Shown in pieces: positions 61,055 through 64,000 of a DNA stretch of 64,000 nucleotides (positions are counted from its first letter, which is position 1; every line of letters begins with the position of its first letter). Location of the stretch: positions 248,001-312,000 of the forward strand of contig NZ_FNHE01000003.1 in NCBI RefSeq assembly GCF_900103785.1. Direction: 5' to 3'. Source of the stretch: Geodermatophilus siccatus (GTDB taxonomy: Bacteria > Actinomycetota > Actinomycetes > Mycobacteriales > Geodermatophilaceae). The position numbers and the translations under genes are program-made. The notes under the pieces were generated by a model. That model saw nothing but the letters and a program-made list of their open reading frames with translations. It did no database searches and was not told the DNA's origin.

Positions 61055-62140
61055 GTGGCGAGCACCGACGGACGACTCCGGCGCCGGGAGTACTGGCACC
61101 TCCCCGGGCGGGCCATCCGGGTCCTGCTGGCGACCCCCGATGCACACCTGCTCTCCGAGGTGGCCCGCACGGCGCGGGCGCTGGGGCTGGGGGTGTCGTC
61201 GTCCCCGGACCTGCTCGACCTCGACGACGAGGACGGCGGCCGCGGCGTCGACCGGCTGTTCCGTCGGCTGGCCCGCGAGCTGACGACGGCGGAGGCCGAG
61301 GACCTGCGGGTGGCCACCGACCCGCCGGACGGCGGAGCGGCCCTGGCCGCGCGGCTGCTCACCGCCCCCACGCTCGCCGTCGAGCTGGCCCGCCGCGGGG
61401 TCACCGCGGAGATCGGCCTGCTGGCCGAGGCCGAGCTGTGGTCGGTGTACCAGCCGATCGTCCGGTTGGCCGACCGCGCCGTGGTCGCGCAGGAGGCGCT
61501 GCTGCGCGGGACGGTCGACGGTCAGGAGGTCGGGGCTGAGGACCTCTTCTTCGTCGCCGAGTGCGCCGACTGGCTGCCCCGGCTGGACCGGATCGGCCGC
61601 GAGTCGGCGATCGCCGGGGCGGCGTCCTGGCTCGGGGACGCCGACCTGTTCGTCAACTCGGACCCGGCGTCGGTGCACCGGCCGCAGGTGGAGCTGGCCG
61701 GCACCGTGCAGGCGCTGGAGGACGCCGGCATCGACCCGTCCCGGCTGGTCGTCGAGGTCGGCGAGGTCTCCGCCGTCCGGGACCGCGGGCACCTGCTGTC
61801 GGTGCTCGAGCACCACCGCTCGCGGGGCTGGCGGGTCGCGCTGGACGACGTCGCGGCGGGCTGGTCGAGCCGTTCGCTGATGGCCACCGTCCGGCCGGAC
61901 GTCGTCAAGCTGGGCCGGCCGCTGGTGCAGGCGCTGCCCGACGACGGCGCGCGCACCATGGTCCGCTCGGTCGTCGAGCTCGCGCACACCCTGGGTGCCC
62001 AGGTCGTCGCCGAGGGCGTGGAGACCGAGCGGATCGCCGACGAGGTGACCCGGCTCGGCGCCGACCTGGGTCAGGGCTGGCTGTTCGGCCGCCCCGTCCC
62101 CCCGCCGATGGCACGGGTCAGTGCAGGCCCCAGCCGGTGA
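61055..62140 (+). CDS. EAL-domain protein, partly degenerate
   Basis: 361 residues. The first 120 (IRVLLATPDAHLLSEVARTA...) form a receiver- or DICT-like region; residues about 125-355 are an EAL fold. QEALLRG keeps Glu-Ala-Leu, and NSDPASV, VVEVGEV, LDDVAAGWSS and AEGVET keep the Asn, Glu, Asp-Asp and last Glu. The loop usually reading LKID is VKLGRP, so one acidic residue is Gly. Hydrolysis may be weak or lost, leaving c-di-GMP binding. GTG 61055 with a poor ribosome site. Its 3' end overlaps the convergent phosphatase gene by 23 bp. Confidence 0.82.
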   Translation: MASTDGRLRRREYWHLPGRAIRVLLATPDAHLLSEVARTARALGLGVSSSPDLLDLDDEDGGRGVDRLFRRLARELTTAEAEDLRVATDPPDGGAALAARLLTAPTLAVELARRGVTAEIGLLAEAELWSVYQPIVRLADRAVVAQEALLRGTVDGQEVGAEDLFFVAECADWLPRLDRIGRESAIAGAASWLGDADLFVNSDPASVHRPQVELAGTVQALEDAGIDPSRLVVEVGEVSAVRDRGHLLSVLEHHRSRGWRVALDDVAAGWSSRSLMATVRPDVVKLGRPLVQALPDDGARTMVRSVVELAHTLGAQVVAEGVETERIADEVTRLGADLGQGWLFGRPVPPPMARVSAGPSR

Positions 62141-62699
62141 GCACCTGCCGGGCGTGCTCGTGCCCGAGGACCCCGTAGGAGCCGGCCGGTAGCGCGAGCA
62201 GTGCCCCCGCCCGGGGGTCCAGCCCCAGCCAGCGGGCCGAGAGGATGCGGAGCACGTGGCCGTGCGCGACGAGCATGACGTCGCCGTCCTCGAGCAGCGG
62301 CCGGGCGCGGTCGAGCACCCGGTCCACCCGCACGCCGACGTCCTGCAACGTCTCGCCGGGGGTGTCCCCGGGGATGGTGCCGTCGACCCACACCGACCAG
62401 GTGCGGCCCATCTCCTCGCTGATCTCCACCGTCGTCCGGCCCTCGTAGCCGCCGTAGTCGAGCTCCACGAGGTCCTCGTCGGTGGCGGTGGGCGTGAGTC
62501 CGGCCAGCTCGGCGGTCCGTCGCGCCCGCAGCCGGGGGCTCACCCACACGGCCGCGAACCTGCGGTCCCCGAACTCGCCGCGCAGCCGGCGGGCCTGCTC
62601 CTCGCCCTCGGGCAGCAGCGGCAGGTCGGTGACGCTGGTGTGCTGGCCGCTGAGGCTCCACTCGGTCTGCCCGTGCCGCAGCACCACGATCTCGCCCAT
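62118..62699 (-). CDS. Histidine phosphatase family (phosphoglycerate mutase-like)
   Basis: 193 residues. RHG motif VVLRHGQTEWSLSGQHT (about 5-21); VWVSPRLRARRTAELAGL; catalytic Glu in LVELDYGGYEGRTTVEISEE; second His in DVMLVAHGHVLRILSARWLG. A broad phosphatase acting on sugar or small phosphates. ATG 62699 follows AGGAGGG. Divergent from the aldo/keto reductase at 62818. Confidence 0.92.
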   Translation of the reverse strand: MGEIVVLRHGQTEWSLSGQHTSVTDLPLLPEGEEQARRLRGEFGDRRFAAVWVSPRLRARRTAELAGLTPTATDEDLVELDYGGYEGRTTVEISEEMGRTWSVWVDGTIPGDTPGETLQDVGVRVDRVLDRARPLLEDGDVMLVAHGHVLRILSARWLGLDPRAGALLALPAGSYGVLGHEHARQVLTGWGLH

Positions 62700-62817
62700 G
62701 GGCCCTCCTAGCTGTGTGTCGGCGGTCACATCCTGGAAGAGCAACGCCCGGTGCGGGTGCTGCCGCGCACAGAGATCCCCGTGGCACCCGGCCGCGGGTC
62801 GACCCCCTGGAGGCAGC

Positions 62818-63672
62818 ATGACCACGGTCGCGCCCACCGACACCTTCTCGATCGGCGGGGACCTGCCCGTCCACCGCCTCGGCTACGGCGCCATGCAGCT
62901 GCCCGGCCCCGGCGTGTGGGGCGAGCCGGCCGACCCGGAGAACGCCCGCCGCGTCCTGCGCGCCGCCGTCGAGCAGGGCGTGGACCTCATCGACACCGCC
63001 GACTCCTACGGCCCGGTGGTCAGCGAGCGGCTCATCGCCGAGGCGCTGCACCCGTACCCGGAGAACCTGGTCATCGCGACCAAGGCCTGCCTGACCCGGC
63101 AGGGCCCGGGCATCTGGACCCCGGTCGGCCGTCCGGCCTACCTCAAGCAGCAGGTGGAGCTGTCGCTCCGCACGCTGCGGCTGGAGCGCATCGACCTCAT
63201 CCAGCTGCACCGCATCGACGCCGAGGTGCCGCTGGCCGACCAGCTCGGTGCCTTCAAGGAGCTGCAGGACGAGGGCAAGGTCCGCCACATCGGGGTGTCC
63301 GAGGTCTCCGTGGCCGAGCTCGAGCAGGCCCGCCAGATCGTCGACGTCGTGAGCGTGCAGAACCTCTACAACCTGACCAACCGGCAGTCGCAGGACGTCC
63401 TCGACCACGCCACCGAGCACGGCATCGCCTTCATCCCGTGGTTCCCGATCGCGACCGGTGACCTGGCCGCGCCGGACAGCCCGGTCGCCGACATCGCCCG
63501 GGAGCTCGACGCCACGCCGTCCCAGGTGGCGCTGGCCTGGCTGCTGCACACGTCGCCGGTCGTCCTGCCGATCCCCGGCACCAAGTCCCTCGAGCACCTG
63601 GCGGAGAACCTGGGCGCGGCCCAGGTGCGCCTCTCCGACGAGGACATGGCCCGCCTGGGCACCCTGGCCTGA
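62818..63672 (+). CDS. Aldo/keto reductase (paralogue)
   Basis: 284 residues. RLGYGAMQLPGPGVWGEPAD, catalytic Asp/Tyr block GVDLIDTADSYGPVVSERLI (about 55-74), Lys in LVIATKACLTR, His in IDLIQLHRIDAE, and IPGTKSLEHLAENLGAAQV at the cofactor end. Unlike the paralogue at 32212 it keeps the His. Both share the GYGAMQL and EALHPYPE blocks. Substrate unknown. ATG 62818. Confidence 0.92.
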   Translation: MTTVAPTDTFSIGGDLPVHRLGYGAMQLPGPGVWGEPADPENARRVLRAAVEQGVDLIDTADSYGPVVSERLIAEALHPYPENLVIATKACLTRQGPGIWTPVGRPAYLKQQVELSLRTLRLERIDLIQLHRIDAEVPLADQLGAFKELQDEGKVRHIGVSEVSVAELEQARQIVDVVSVQNLYNLTNRQSQDVLDHATEHGIAFIPWFPIATGDLAAPDSPVADIARELDATPSQVALAWLLHTSPVVLPIPGTKSLEHLAENLGAAQVRLSDEDMARLGTLA

Positions 63673-63753
63673 GGCCCCCTGCAGCGTCCCGCCGACCCCG
63701 TCCCGCCGGCCCCGCCCTGAGCCTGCGAGGGGTGGGGAGGACGGGGTCCTCCA
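63672..63753. repeat. Composite palindromic repeat (reverse), copies 13 and 14
   Basis: Minus strand: GGAGGACCCCGTCCTCCCC, then CCTCGCAGGCTCAGGGCG, then CGGGACGGGGTC, joined to a second closing half GGCGGGACGCTGCAGGGGG, CC. Directly between two convergent gene ends. Confidence 0.65.
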
Positions 63754-64000
63754 TCAGCGCCAGCGGCGCAACGTCCCCGGGCGGACCTGCCGTCGCAGCG
63801 GCCGGTCCTCGGCGCGCCGCGCGGGTCGTGCCTGGTACGGCAGACCCGCGCGGCGCGCCGGGGGCGACGGGCGCGGCGTGGGCAGGGGGACGGCGGGACG
63901 CGGGTCGACCTCGTCCACGGGCCCGTCGAGCTCGAGCCGGTCGCCGAGCCCTGCGGAGCGGACCAGCCGGCGGGTGGCTGCGGGCGCGCCCACGACCCGG
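63754..64000 (-). CDS. C-terminal part of an unknown protein (runs off window)
   Basis: About 82 residues are open to the window edge. GAPAATRRLVRSAGLGDRLE recalls the last helix of STAS (anti-anti-sigma) domains, followed by a disordered Pro/Arg-rich tail (PLPTPRPSPPARRAG...). The 5' part lies beyond 64000, so the family is only a guess. Confidence 0.4.
   Translation of the reverse strand, partial: RVVGAPAATRRLVRSAGLGDRLELDGPVDEVDPRPAVPLPTPRPSPPARRAGLPYQARPARRAEDRPLRRQVRPGTLRRWR

Overview
The window is very GC-rich (third codon positions almost all G or C), uses many GTG starts, and carries actinobacterial gene blocks: pncB-clpS-DUF2017-mec-cysO-cysM-(MBL)-rph-rdgB in the order of Mycobacterium tuberculosis Rv1330c-Rv1341, ctaD next to serB, an F420-type nitroreductase, DUF3618 proteins and an Actinobacteria-type holin-X protein. 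Together with the protein flavour, this suggests a Geodermatophilaceae-like actinomycete (Blastococcus/Geodermatophilus/Modestobacter). That placement is inference; no 16S gene is present.

Layout. 1-4844 looks like the right end of an integrated genomic island: a DUF433/DUF5615 antitoxin-toxin pair, a zinc-ribbon protein, a wrecked IS110-family transposase, an unusually low-GC gene for an unknown membrane-anchored protein, and at 4805-4844 a copy of the 3' end of a tmRNA (ssrA) gene followed by a strong hairpin, which is what an island inserted in ssrA leaves behind. 5153-6803 holds a small glycan/SAM-methyltransferase plus O-acetyltransferase unit bridged by a 40-codon micro-ORF. 6973-10839 holds transporters, an orphan FlbD-like protein and an OmpR-type regulator. 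10841-15086 is a TasA/SipW-type surface-protein locus on the minus strand: PAS histidine kinase, TasA-like protein, SipW-type signal peptidase, a pseudo-receiver/degenerate-HPt protein and a second secreted protein. Both secreted-protein units are preceded by near-identical ~110-bp leaders, and an 11-codon scar of a deleted tasA paralogue remains. 15353-17440 holds a three-gene envelope/stress-like unit (DUF3618, holin-X, Thr/Gln-rich membrane protein).

17.7-24.8 kb contains two iron genes (siderophore-interacting reductase, siderophore-binding lipoprotein), each with an IdeR/DtxR-like box, around an enoyl-CoA hydratase, a zinc peptidase, an FNT channel and a YgiB/YgiC-like lipoprotein plus glutathionylspermidine-synthase-fold pair. 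24.9-41.8 kb is a run of housekeeping and accessory enzymes: methyltransferases, a phosphoribosyltransferase-hydrolase fusion, an ABC-F protein, aldo/keto reductase, MFS carriers, formaldehyde-dehydrogenase-like ADH, M23 peptidase, CDF metal exporter and CtaG. 41.9-45.1 kb is ctaD and serB. 45.3-55.8 kb is NAD salvage (pncA, pncB) and the mec-cysO-cysM cysteine pathway with rph-rdgB. The rhomboid and murI genes usually found between cysM and the MBL gene are absent, and a patch with decayed genes separates the MBL gene from rph. 55.9-62.1 kb has a c-di-GMP GGDEF-EAL enzyme and a partly degenerate EAL protein, a tRNA-Leu, a TetR regulator, and at the end a histidine phosphatase and a second aldo/keto reductase.

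A family of near-palindromic ~55-bp intergenic repeats (at least 12 copies, two of them composite) sits mostly just after stop codons throughout the window and probably acts as a mobile terminator. The points most worth checking are these repeats, the duplicated TasA leaders with the deletion scar, the ssrA island edge, and CysO encoded with a C-terminal Gly-Gly-Cys.
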